This document shows, one piece after another, positions 1 to 11,030 of a DNA stretch of 64,000 nucleotides; position 1 is the stretch's first letter, and each line of letters opens with the position of its first letter. The position numbers were made by a program, and so were the translations under genes. Source of the DNA: Dasypus novemcinctus (taxonomy: Eukaryota; Chordata; Mammalia; Cingulata; Dasypodidae); assembly GCF_030445035.2 (NCBI RefSeq), contig NC_080673.1, positions 37,258,365 through 37,322,364 of the forward strand, in the 5' to 3' direction. The notes beneath the pieces were generated by a model. The model ran no database searches and was not told the DNA's origin. It saw only the letters and a list, made by a program, of their open reading frames with translations.

Positions 1-321
1 TCCACTGCTGTTGTTGTCAGCGGCACGGAAATCTGTGTCTCTTTTTGTTGTGTCATCTTGTTGTGTCAGTTCTCCGTTTGTGTGGCACCATTCCTGGGCA
101 GGCTGCACTTTCTTTCATGCTGAGCGGCTCTTCTTACAGGGCACACTCCTTGTGCGTGGGGGTCCCCTATGCAGGGGACATCCCTGCGTGGCAGGGCACA
201 ACTTGCCCGCATCAGCACTGCGCATGGGCCAGCTCCACACGGGTCAAGGAGGCCTAGGGTTTGAACCGCGGACCCCCCCATGTGGTAGACGGATGCGCTA
301 ACCACTGGGCCAAGTCCGCCA
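1..321 (-). mobile_element. DAS-type tRNA-derived SINE, cut by window edge
   Basis: This SINE lies in reverse orientation. Its tRNA-like head is at the right end, where the reverse complement reads as an A-box-like TGGCCCAGTGG near 306-316 and a B-box-like GGTTCAAACCC near 257-267. The body matches nine other copies in this window. The 3' (A-rich) end is lost beyond base 1. Short CpG-rich reading frames inside it are not genes. Confidence 0.92.
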
Positions 322-624
322 CCTGATGTAATAGCTTTTAAACAGTAAGCAAACATATCATAGAACATGAAACCTTCCTCAGAGGACTTATGGTTTTTTC
401 TCACGTCAAACATCTTTAGTAAGTGTGTCATCTTGATTTCCTGAAGACAATAATTTTACAGCTGGAATTATATCTTCACATACTGAGCTACGTTTAGCTC
501 TAAATTTCAAAAGAGCATTTCTATTCTCTAGATTTTTATTTCTTTAACCAACCATAAGCCAAACACAGTGGTAAGAGCACTGTCAGGACCTGACCATGAA
601 AAAGTATAAAGTGAAAATACATTG
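322..624. other. AT-rich intergenic DNA, nothing recognised
   Basis: I see no coding signal, RNA gene or clear repeat between the two SINEs. Confidence 0.5.
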
Positions 625-717
625 GGAGTGGATGTAGCTCAAGTAGTTGAATAATGCCTGCTTCCCACATACAAGGTCCTGGATTTGATTACCAGTACCT
701 CCAAAAAAAAAAAAAAA
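625..717 (+). mobile_element. Short tRNA-derived SINE with poly(A) tail
   Basis: A tRNA-like head of about 80 bp contains an A-box-like TAGCTCAAGTAG and a degenerate B box near 673-686. A run of 15 A residues follows. It resembles the simple, head-only form of the xenarthran DAS SINEs. Confidence 0.75.
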
Positions 718-2115
718 GGCATAACTTTCAGTCCTCTTCACTCTTCCTCTCCAACTTACTTTTTCCCACTAAGCTTTGACATATCCTAAGTACAGTTTCT
801 CAGTAACACTGAGAAATTACAGACCTTCATCATTATTGGTCAGCTGTTCAAATGCTTAAGTAACTAAACTTGGAAAGAACCTGCACTCAGAGTAGGATTT
901 TCTATTTATTTTCTTTGTCCTTTTTGATAAAACAAATGCATTGACTATGTGTTCACCAAAGTCCTCACAGCTTTAAAAACTCTAATTTTAAGAGAGGGAA
1001 AGAGGGAATGAGTTTGTGCCTCTTGATAATAACTAATCCTGAAAATACTTTCTATAATTCTATCTTTAGCCATAACTCTGTGGGGAAGAATTCCTTATAA
1101 AAAGCCTTATTTGTAATTTGGATAATTGAGCCCACTATGATGCTGTCCAGATGTACTAATATTATATTTAACTCCAATTTGAGGAGAAAGTGTTTCTGCT
1201 CTATTCCAATGTACGAGGAACCCACCAAAAAGAGATAGCGGAGCTCTGAAGAGAGAATTCCTGCAGGGAACAAAATGATCCTGTTGATCACTAAAAATAA
1301 CCAAGGATATTTATCAAAAAATAAATTTGGCCATGGAAGTAGTACAAATAATCTTAGAGAACATGTGTTGGTCTTCATCCTAGGATAATATTGAATTTCT
1401 ATGGGTATTTGTGTGTTGGCAAGGGAAGGTAGGAGAAGCACTGGTTATTTTAACATGATTGTGCCCATAATAGCACCAAGTAATTTATCAGATGCAGTAT
1501 AATAAGAAAATCATTTGACTACCTGAAAATTCCAGGATTTTTTCAAATCCTCAAAATAACAGTTCTCAGAACATATGGAAACTTTCCAGTTTATGTAGTA
1601 CCCACTCACAAACATACATAAACACACAACCACACAGATAATGGAATTTTTAATTTTTAAATTAGATCTGTCTTCTGAATACTTAATAGTCAACATCAAA
1701 ACTAAATGGTTGTTCAAGTTGCATAATCATCTTCTACCTGATGGGTATTCAGTCATGTGTACAGAGTTGCTTTTTTTGGTAACATAAACACGGGGACATG
1801 TATTTCTGAGTTACATTTTTAATTTGTAGCATCAGATGTATTCTATTTTGCCACACGTTCTTGTTTTATTTTTTATTTTTTGTGGTCAATTGTGATAAAT
1901 TGCATGCTTCTTTGAGACTTTTTTCCAGGTTAGAGGTACTGTCTATGTTTACAAGACAACAAAAAGAAACTGGGTATTCAGTTGGAGTGTTTATCCCTCT
2001 TTTAATTGAATGAGTTTATTTTTCAACACACTACATCATCTCAGTGATTGAGATTGCATAATTTTGAAAGATTAATGTATATAATGTACATGTATTCCTG
2101 AAATCCACTTCAATC
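718..2115. other. AT-rich intergenic DNA, nothing recognised
   Basis: There is no convincing gene here. The reading frames near 1,052-1,441 and 1,511-1,717 on the - strand are low-complexity, resemble no protein I know, and have no associated splice or promoter signals. Confidence 0.5.
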
Positions 2116-2349
2116 TCAGACTCTTGTGGTGGATGAAAAAATAAGGGAAGTAATGGAAAAATTAATGGACAATTTGCACGCACTGACCTTTGATGTGGAC
2201 TCACAGTGATCTCCGTAGCTTGTTGGGTGCCCAGGCAGCAGCAGACCTGCATCCACTTTGATGCGCATAGTTCCATTGAGAAACCGTTCACCCTCCACAC
2301 TCTGTGGGACTTCTGTGTCTACATTTGTTCCGCAAAGGTCATCCTGCAC
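2116..2349 (-). other. Unrecognised GC-richer open segment, possible exon relic
   Basis: On the - strand a 77-codon open frame runs through DNA that is more GC-rich than its surroundings. Its first 50 or so residues have ordinary protein composition (for example VDTEVPQSVEGERF). GT dinucleotides that could act as splice donors occur near the end of that segment. I do not recognise the protein, and there is no clear pyrimidine-rich acceptor before it. It could be a lone exon, an old repeat or chance. Confidence 0.2.
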
Positions 2350-2539
2350 TTACTCATCATTTCAAGTTAACAATAGCCCTAGAATTTAGGCTGTACTACC
2401 AGTAAATGTTAGTAATTCTACCACACAAGGAATCATGTGAAAGATGGAGTCATTAAATTGAGAAGAGATTAAGGTCAACCCCATCATAATGTCAAAAAGC
2501 AATAATGCAATTTTAAAACAAAGCTATTTTCAAGATACA

Positions 2540-2680
2540 CAGTACAGTAGGAAGAGATGAGGGCTCAGGGAAACTGGGTTTTAGTTTGAGAGATGCCAAC
2601 TTTTCATGGGATTTTAAATGAGTCACAGAACATTTCTTTCTGCACCTTGGTTCCCTTATCAACAAAGCAAATGAGAAGGA
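2540..2680 (+). repeat. MIR-like ancient SINE fragment
   Basis: The order 'tgggttttagtttgaga ... gagtcacagaacatttct ... cttggttcccttatc' follows the MIR core consensus at low identity. Confidence 0.5.
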
Positions 2681-4960
2681 TTGTGTATTTATTTAGAATT
2701 CTAGCATTTCTGCTTTCTTTTTGGAAACTATGAAAGAGGCAAACCAATCCAGTATCAACTGCAGAAATTGGATCCTAGACCCCTGAGACATTGGTTACCT
2801 GGGAGGGTACTTCCTGCCACACAGAACCATCCTTTTCTTTTTCAGAAAGCATGCTACTGATAACCATTAAAACTTTTAAAAAATGTTTGAGGACCCCAAA
2901 TGCATGTTTATATAGGTTATATCCATAAATATAGTATTAGGAAAAAACTGAGGAAATTTTTAATACCTACTAATTTGTTTTAAAATAACAAGAATAAGCC
3001 CATTAGATTTTAATATATTGGATGTTTATTAAAAGTAACTATTATTCCTAAAAAAAGTTTGTGAGGAGAGGAGCATTTTATATCTTGTCTTTAATAATTG
3101 GTTGGATTCTCACCTCTACTTCTGCATTTAATCTGCTTTAAGTGTTGTTTTGCTTAAAGAGGATAAGGAATTTGGTCTTTCACAGATAGGTAGAAAGGGG
3201 AGGAGTATTTTAATAGTCTAGTAGTCCTTTCAGATGATTGTGCATATTCTTTTTAATACTACACAAAAATCCAACAAGTTGTATTTTTTAAAGACTAATA
3301 GCAATATAGAATCTGAAACCATATGAAATTTTTTTTTGTATTTTGATACATTAAAATCCATTGTTCTATCATGCTCTTTGAATAGTCTTCTCCCATGCTT
3401 TATTTTATAACACCAAACCCTGATCACTTGAAAATTATTTGCTTGCTAAATCTTAAATATTTAAAAAATTTAAATGTAAGAATATCATATTCATTAATAT
3501 CAACACCCATCTCACCAGAAAAGCTTTTAAGAATTGGGAAGTCATCAAGATCTTGGTTGTTGAGATAAGTTTTTCAAAACTTAATTTTTGCTTCAAGCTT
3601 GAATTTTGTCATTGATAACAAATATTGTTAGGTTCACTTTGTTAAATCTGTCAAATACTCAAGTATGAATAGCCACAGTTTGTCTGTCAGTTATTCTTTC
3701 AAGCGAAAATATGATTCGGCTCTCAACTCAAGCAATCGCACACAGCATTTCCTAAAACCAGTCATACTATTTTGGTGAACGGCAGAAATGCTTTGTGCAT
3801 ACTTCCCACTTTTTCGCATGTAATGTTATAAAGAATTGTACTCAAAGATTAAGATTTAATAAAAATAAGTAATGTTTACTATATCAGAAACATCCTTAAA
3901 CGAAACCGACTTGAATATTGCCTGGGTGTGGCAGTGAAAAACACCGCAACTACTAGTGTATTGTATCACTGCTTTGATTCATGCTGAAGTGCTAACAATT
4001 TTACCCATCATTGCTTTTGCACCATCATTGCAGATGTAAATATAATAATAAGGCAAATAAACTATAAAAATAGTTTTGACCTCATGGATCCCTTAAAATG
4101 ACCTCAGGGTTCCTCTAGGTTTTATGGTCCAAACTTTGAAACCCTTTTGACAAAATCAATATCCTTCAGATAGATGCAATTTATTGGGTTACTCTGGCCA
4201 GAAGATGTTGCCGTTGAACTCCCTAGAGGCCTTACCAGAAAATACTTGGAAGATGGAGGTAAGAATATTAGAAAAAGAAAGATGCTGTTACAGAAAACAG
4301 CAATGTAGAGCCTTTAAAAAAAGCTTTTCCTATTTAATATCTTTCACAGCTATACCTGTCCCTATTCTATTCTGAAGGCAGTGTAGAATATTTAAAGGGT
4401 GAAAATAATCAGAACTTTCAGGCTTTCTGTCCTGGTTTTCTTTCTATCTACTGCATTTGACATTAAATGTCCCAATCAGTATCATCAAGCAAAATTGAAA
4501 ACAACAGTATATAGGAGTAATTGCTTTCCTGCAAAATGGATATGTTCAATTAAACATACATTTAGCATGATGTCATTAAAGTATCACATAATATTTTGCT
4601 TTCTTCTCTATACATTATGCACATTAATGGTATAATGGTTTTTGCTTATATGAGCAAACAACAAAACAACTTGCTTTGCCTTTCAGATATAAATAATATA
4701 CAATGTATCTGAAATACACTATATTTCCTGAACTACAGTGAGCCTTTCTCCTACCTTGCCTCATCTCTTCCACTAATTTACATGTAATTAACATAATTAG
4801 CCATTAGTATAATTGTACATAATTATATGTCAATTATAGTATATAATTAACCAACTTGGAACACTTATTGCACCTGTTAAAAGTAAATATGTATTCCAAT
4901 GTCTGGACACAAAGGGAATTTGTAAATACTCTTTGTTGGTTATAAAATATGATTATGGAG
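2681..4960. other. AT-rich intergenic DNA, possible degenerate DNA transposon
   Basis: No gene is seen. The segment from about 2,850 to 4,150 begins with GAGGACCCCAAATGC and ends with phrases such as GACCTCAGGGTTCC. This recalls terminal regions of old hAT-type transposons, but I cannot define its termini. An AT-rich, palindrome-prone stretch lies at about 4,780-4,860. Confidence 0.35.
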
Positions 4961-4961
4961 G

Positions 4962-5275
4962 ACATCAGTAAGATGGCCCAGTAAGAAGTTCCAAAATGTT
5001 GTCCCCCCCTAAGAAACACTGAAAATCAAACAGATCCTGGAAGTACCCCCTTTCTCAGAAGTCTAGAAAACATTAAACGTTTAAGCAACCAAGAAAGTGC
5101 TGAACCAAGAAAAAAGCAATGAATGTGCCATAATGATGAAAAAGGTTGTTGATGTGGGAGGAGTGGGGGGGAGGTATGTGGGAACCTCTTGTATTTTATA
5201 ATGTAACATTTTTTGTGATCTATGTACCTTAAAAAAAGACAATTTAATTTAAATTTTTTTAAAATTTAAAAAAAG
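4962..5275 (+). mobile_element. L1 3'-end fragment with a foreign-looking head
   Basis: The right half (about 5,105-5,245) is the same L1 3' UTR seen at 5.5, 6.5, 8.5 and 54.5 kb. It has the motif GTGCCATAATGATG, a G-rich tract, and an A-rich end. The left half (about 4,962-5,100) contains 'aagatggcccagtaagaag', which looks more like an L1 5' start than the adjoining 3' UTR. An internally deleted L1 is one reading. No clear target duplication was found. Confidence 0.6.
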
Positions 5276-5525
5276 GACGAAATTGGGGGAAAAAAAACAG
5301 TGGGAAAGGACCCCGTGGACCCGCCTCTCCTCTACTGCTCTTGGGCTGTGGCTCCTTCCAGAGGCAGTTGGGGCGCTGAGGGGACTCCACCCACCCCCCG
5401 CTGACTGTGGGCGCCAGAGGCTGCCCTGTTCAGCCCCGGCTGCAGCCTGGGGCAGTCTGCCCACCTAACCAAAAACAGGACTGAAATCCGGAGGTAAGTC
5501 ATCTTTCAGAGTTAAAAGACTATTA

Positions 5526-5926
5526 TTCATGAGCTATTGTGGTTAGTAATCGAAGAAAATGTGGCATTGGTATGGAGAAAGTGGCCATGGTGGCTGCTGG
5601 GTGCGGGGAATGGGAGGAAGAGATGAGATGTGGAGGCGTTTTCTGGACTTGGAGTTGTCCTGGGTGGTGCTGCAGGGACAATTACCGGACATTGTATGTC
5701 CTCCCATGGCCCACTGGATTGAACGTGGGAGAGTGTGGGCTATGATGTGGACCATTGACCATGAGGTGCAGCGATGCTCAGAGGTGTATTCACCATGTGC
5801 AATGAATGTGTCATGATGATGGAGGAGAATGTTGCTGTGGGGGAAGTAGTGGGGTGAGGGGAGTGGGGGGTACATGGGGACCTCATATTTTTTGAATGTA
5901 ATATTTTAAAAAATAAATAAATAAAT
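5526..5926 (+). mobile_element. 5'-truncated L1 3' end with exact 12-bp target duplication
   Basis: A 401-bp L1 3' UTR fragment ends in a TAAA-rich tail. AAAAGACTATTA occurs at both 5514-5525 and 5927-5938, so this is a complete insertion. It landed in the 5' UTR of the LRRFIP2 retrocopy, 10 bases before its ATG. It carries a G-rich tract at 5838-5879. Confidence 0.9.
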
Positions 5927-6515
5927 AAAAGACTATTAAGAAAACAAGATGGGGACGCCCGGCCCTGGAAGGAAAGAACACCTATAAAAGACCAATTTCT
6001 GCAGAACATGAAGCTTTCAGTCACGTTGCTTGAGAGGCAAAGGCAAGGCTGGCAGTAAAATGGGCTGCCAGGGCAGAAGCTAGAGGTACAGGCATGAAAG
6101 AACTGGAACGGCAACAAAAAGGGTTGGATGAAAAATCTGATAAATAGTATACTGAAATTAACACAAGACCTTCATCTCAAAATTCTGTCTCAGCAACAGT
6201 CCCTCTAAATGGAAACTCATCCAACCGAGAAAGAAGGAATACTGATTGCTTAATAGATCCAGATACTATATTAAATGAATTGCTGGAGTCTTTGTCTGAA
6301 GGGGAAGAAAAGTACAAGAAAGCCATGGTTTTCACTGCACAGTTAGACAATGAGAAGAGTAGTTTGATCTACCTGGTGAGTTTTGAAGAACTGGAGGAAC
6401 AGATGGCAGAATTTTATAGGGAAGATAAAGAAAAGGCAAAGGAGTTAGAAAGATAGAAACTTGTATGTATGTGGTGCTGCAGCATAAGAGGATGAACATA
6501 AAGGCCTTCACCAGA

Positions 6516-7174
6516 ATCTCTGGACTGACAATGTGATAGCCAGATCCTGAGCCTCAACAGACTCCAGCACCTACAATCTGATTTATTGGACTTACCACAC
6601 TCAGCTAAGATGGAGGTGAAGAAGGACAACCACCACACCATGGAGCCTAGAGTGATTACAACTGAAAATGGGAGGATTGCATCCAGCATCCAGGTGGAAT
6701 CTGAGCCTCCTCTTGACATAAAGGTGCAATGGACACAACCAATCCAGTGTCCACATAGAAGAGGTGGCATTGGATTGGGAAAAGTGGACATAATGGACAA
6801 AGGGTATGGGGAAAGGCAGGAAGAGATGAGAGGTGGAGGCGTCTTAGGGACATGGAGCTGCCCTGGATGGTGCTTCAGAGGTAATCACCGGACATTGTAA
6901 ATCCTCACAGGGCCTACATGATGGAATAGAGGAGAGTATGGGCCATGATGTGAACCAATGTATATGAGGTGCAGAGGTGCCCAAAGATGTACTTACCAAA
7001 TCCAATGGATGTGTCATGATGATGGGAACGAGTGTTGTTGGGGGGAGGGGGAGAGGGGGGGTGGGGGGGTGGGGTTGAATGGGACCTCACATATATATTT
7101 TTAATGTAATATTATTACAAATTCAATAAAAAATAAAAAAATTAAAAAAAAAAAAAAAAAAAAAAAAGAGAAAG

Positions 7175-7200
<26 letters not shown>
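6516..7200 (+). mobile_element. 5'-truncated L1 3' end with exact 15-bp target duplication
   Basis: The insertion splits the LRRFIP2 retrocopy. AAGGCCTTCACCAGA is present at 6501-6515 and 7201-7215. The element includes the L1 3' UTR signature (GTGTCATGATGATGG), a strong G-quadruplex-like tract at 7039-7074 and a long, partly interrupted poly(A) tail at about 7,137-7,200. Confidence 0.92.
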
Positions 7201-7205
<5 letters not shown>

Positions 7206-7775
7206 CTTCACCAGAGATGAACTACTGAGAAACATGATTTAATTATAGTCCCCGATGGCTCTCCCAATGGTGATGTCAATCATGAACCAGTGGTTGGAGC
7301 CATCATGGTGGCACGGAGTCTTGGAATCAAGAAGCTATCCAGGTCTTGGAGTCCGCAGGAGAAGGGCCACTGGATACAAGCCTATGAAAACTTGCTGGAG
7401 AAAAGGAGATCTACTATCACAGATTAGAAAACTGAAAGTGCAGTTAGAGGAAGAAAGGTAGAAGTGCTCCCGAGAGAAAGCACAGTGGCTGCAGAATGCC
7501 TGACTTGTAGATAGTTCATTGAAATGAAGCTACAGTGAGAGTTAGGAATAGCACTGGACAAGATTGAAGAGGTGGAGATGACCAGCAGCCACCTAGTCAG
7601 ATCCAGGAGAGGATGAAGGCCAATAGGACAGAGCTTCTGGCCCAGCCATAGGGAGGCCATTATTCGACCTGCATGCTGCTCCTTTGAGCCTTGCTCAGAG
7701 GCACTGACTTTTTGCCCATTGACACAAATGCCTTTCAATACTATTTGATTTTTGTCATTAAAATAGCCACCATTG

Positions 7776-8205
7776 GGAAGCAGATGTGGCTCAAGCAATT
7801 TGGCTCCCATCTACCATCTATCGGTCCAAGGTTCGATGCCCAGGGCCTCCTGGTGAATTGAAGCTGGCCTGTATGGCAAGCTGGCCCACATGGAGTGCTG
7901 GCCCACATGGAGTATGCACAGGAGTGCTGCCCCACGCAGGAGTGCTGGCCCATGCAGAGAGCTGGCACAGCAAGATGACACACAAAAACAGAGACACAGA
8001 GGAGAGATACTAAGAGATGCAGCAGACCAGGGAGCTGAGGTGGCACAAGAGAATGATTGCCTCTCTTCCACTCCGAAAGTTCCCACAATCAGTTCCCTGA
8101 GCAACCTAATGAGAATAGAAGCAGACACAAAAGAACAAACAGCAAATGGATACAGAGAGCAGACAATGGAGGGAGGGGGATAAATAAACAAACAAACAAA
8201 TAAAT
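7776..8205 (+). mobile_element. DAS-type SINE, diverged subfamily
   Basis: The head has an A-box-like TGTGGCTCAAGCAATT and a B-box-like GGTTCGATGCC near 7,831-7,841. The body has repeated 'gctggcccacatgg' units and a TAAA/CAAA-type tail. It abuts the 3' end of the LRRFIP2 retrocopy. Confidence 0.85.
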
Positions 8206-8497
8206 AGCTAATATTGTATTTTATAATTTATGAAAGAATGAAACTGGTTTGAATCTTCATGAATGAATACTTGGGTTTTTTTTTTTTTTGTAGTTTGACT
8301 TTGAACTAAAACTAACATCCATTTCCCTCCAGCTGCCTCAGTGATTAGGCACTGGGTGGTCTTGGCATTGGTTCTAGAGGACAGTGATTCTGCGAGTGCT
8401 CACTGAGATAGGTGCGGGAGACATAAGGAAACACAAGCGCCTTCTCTACAGTGCAATTCAGACTCCACTGATCTCCCATGGTCAACAGACATTTACC

Positions 8498-9076
8498 CTG
8501 ATGATAGACAACAACCATACCAAGGAACTGAGTCTACAATTGTAAGCAAGAGTCCCATCCATCAGCCATAAGGAATCACAGCCTACTCTCAGTTAGAGGT
8601 GGAGCGGTCATCACCATCCCAGAATCCTCAGGATTGGGGAATAAAATGTGGACTAGAGTGGACTTACTGGTATTCTACTTTAGACTTATTATGATTCTGA
8701 CAATGGAAGAAATTATATCATTGATGTGGAGAGAGTGGCCACTGGAGGTTCTGAAGGCAAGGAGAGGGAAAAACGTGTAATACGGGGGGCATTTTAGGAA
8801 CTTGGGAATTGTCCTGAATGACATTGCAATGACAGATAGAGGCCAATATATATCTTGAGTGGGAGAGAGTGTAAACTACAATGTAAACTTCGATCCGTGC
8901 TTAGTGGCAATGCTCCAAAATGCGTTCACCAATAGCAATGATTGTACCTCTGTAATGAAGCATGTTGTTAATGTGGGAAAATGTGGAAGGTGTAGGGAGC
9001 AGGGCATATGGGAATCCCCTATATTATTTATGTGACATTTGTATAGTTTATCCTTAAAAAATAAAAGAAAAAAATA
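8498..9076 (+). mobile_element. 5'-truncated L1 3' end with 11-bp target duplication
   Basis: AGACATTTACC occurs at 8487-8497 and 9077-9087, bracketing 579 bp of L1 3' sequence. It is homologous to the copies at 5.5, 6.5 and 54.5 kb but more diverged, and its G-rich tract is weak. It ends in an A-rich tail. Confidence 0.85.
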
Positions 9077-9087
9077 AGACATTTACC

Positions 9088-10551
9088 ATTAATATCAGAC
9101 CACATTTACATTTTAGTGAAGAAACACATTTACAGGTGATGAATATGTTTCATTCAAATTTATATGTTTGGAGGAAAAAGTCTTTTTATAAAATTCTTAA
9201 ATTTTTATAAGAAAACATTAGAAAAACATATAGTAGGCATAATAAAACTTACTTTATTGCATGGAGCAGGGGAATTCCAAAGCCTTAAACGCTTAAAGTA
9301 AGAGTGAATCCTTATTCCTTATTCTTCAATATCAACTCTGCTATACCTTGTGAAGTATTTCATTCATCTGCTACTTCTGTGTGGAATGAAACTTCAGACA
9401 AGCTTGATGCCGGGAGAGGGGCAGGGCGGGCAGGATGGGAAATCTGCCTGGAGATTCTATTCAATACACCCTTTTGCTGTACACAATCGCCTACCAATAC
9501 ATTCATTTTGTTGCAGGAGCCTGCAAAACAAATCATGGCCATCATGTCCCTTCCTATCCTGCCCCTCTTGTCTCTCCTTCTCAAGTAAAAATAATTTGGT
9601 ATATAGAATATTTTCTTTTAAGAACTTTAGTGGCATCTTTAAAGGTACCCAGTTCAGGAGGTTTTATCCTTGAGGGCAGGCAGTTTTCAGGGTTTCTGAT
9701 TCTCTTTTTGCACTTAGAATCAAGGTGGTTTTCTTGGAAATGATTACTGGATCTGCAAAGTGTTTACACCGAAAAATATTAGGGATAATCTAATGAATCA
9801 AGACCATATAAGATAAAATTGGCTTGAAGTTTAAGATTACTCTAAAGTGAATAAAATAACAATTATTCCTTTAAAAAATAAAGTAGGAAAGCTTTGTGAG
9901 ACCTTTAGTAGCCCTTCTCCCACACGTTCCCCAATTCCGCAAGGTGGCAACTTGTGGTCTCAGCGCAGGTCCCTGATCCCAGAGGTAACAGAGATTGCCT
10001 TTTTCACAGACTAGGGTGTGTGCGTGGCTGTTCCAGCCTGTCTGGTGGTAATCTAAAGTACTGATTCAAGACACTCGTCTCTATCTCTATCTTGCCTATC
10101 CCAGAACTCACTCCATTTTTTTTAAGGAATAATGCCCACCTTGCTCAGTCTGTTATTCCAGTGTTACCCAGTTTTCCTATATCATATTTTCGTCATTGCT
10201 GTATTGAGAAGGAGTCTCTCACTCCTACTAATAACTAATTATTCCTACCTTTGGACTATTAAACTGCTTCCTTAGAACGTATATATGGCCTTGGGTATCT
10301 GATAATTTATTATTAAAAATGTCAAATTCTTGGCCTTCATTTATGTGAGCATTATTTGGGTTATGACAAGAAAAACACAAATATCGTTTAGTTTTAGCTA
10401 ATAGAAAATTTGTAGGAGTGAAAATGTAAACCACACTAATTTCCAAAACTGAAATCTCAAGGCACTAAGAAGGAAAGGAAACAAAACAAACCAAAACAAT
10501 TTCAGGCACAATTTGCTCTTCCTTTAATCATTAACTACTTTTCTGGAAAGT
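9088..10551. other. Intergenic DNA, nothing recognised
   Basis: No gene is seen. A short GC-rich patch at 9,410-9,450 is isolated. CCGCAAGGTGGCAA at about 9,946-9,959 resembles the core of a CTCF site but deviates at several positions. Confidence 0.5.
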
Positions 10552-11030
10552 CATGTGTGGTGATTTAAAGCTGTGTGTGCCCCAAGAAAAGCAGATCTTA
10601 AATGTAACCTATTCCTGTGGGTGTAAGCCCATTGTAAGTAGGAGATTTGAATGCAATTATTTCAGTTACGTTGTGTCTCACCTCAATCAGGATGGTGTTA
10701 AACCTATTACTGGAGCACTTTTTAAGAGAATGAAAATCAGATATGGGGGCGTGGGGGAATGCCACAAAGGAAGGAGCAGAAGCTGAAATAAGTGGAACCA
10801 GGTAGAGAAGGAAGAGACAAGGGGACACTGCCATGTGCCTTGCCTTATCACATACTAAGGGCCAAGGATCAGCAGCAGCCAGCCCAAAACTTCGAGGAGA
10901 AAGCATTGCCTTAATGATGAGTTGATTTGGACTTAATCTTTTAGCCTCAAACCTTTAAGCACATAGATTTTCATTGTTTAAACCTGACCCATTTCCCGAT
11001 ATTTGCTTGATGGGCAAATATTTGTACATC
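10552..11030 (+). mobile_element. LTR-like interspersed repeat, family A copy 1
   Basis: The phrases 'cccaagaaaagcagatctt', 'cctattcctgtgggtg', 'cctcaatcaggatggtgtt' and 'catgtgccttgcc' in this order are typical of a mammalian interspersed repeat that I associate with MaLR/ERVL-type solo LTRs. A shorter relative is at 46.1 kb. Family and exact ends are uncertain, and there is no coding part. Confidence 0.55.

Larger units (their letters stand above)
5276..7770 (+). pseudogene. LRRFIP2: LRRFIP2 processed pseudogene (retrocopy), broken by two L1 insertions
   Basis: This is an intronless copy of an LRRFIP2 mRNA, whose parent encodes a coiled-coil protein that interacts with flightless I and acts in Toll-like and Wnt signalling. 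The old start codon is at 5949-5951 and the old stop, TAG, at 7649-7651. Recognisable peptides in order are [60 protein letters not shown], then after an insertion [16 protein letters not shown], and at the end ANRTELLAQP. Exons are joined as in a short splice form (ERQQK runs directly into GLDEKSDK). In-frame stops (for example TGA in the REAEAR stretch), frameshifts and two insertions (5526-5926 and 6516-7200) make it non-functional. GC-rich DNA from about 5,290 to 5,513 probably is the parental 5' UTR, and 7,652-7,770 probably 3' UTR; those outer limits are inferred. Confidence 0.93.

Noticed and set aside
7255-7461. 68-codon open frame in the retrocopy region
   Set aside because: It is a frameshifted part of the LRRFIP2 pseudogene and returns to the LRRFIP2 frame only at its end.
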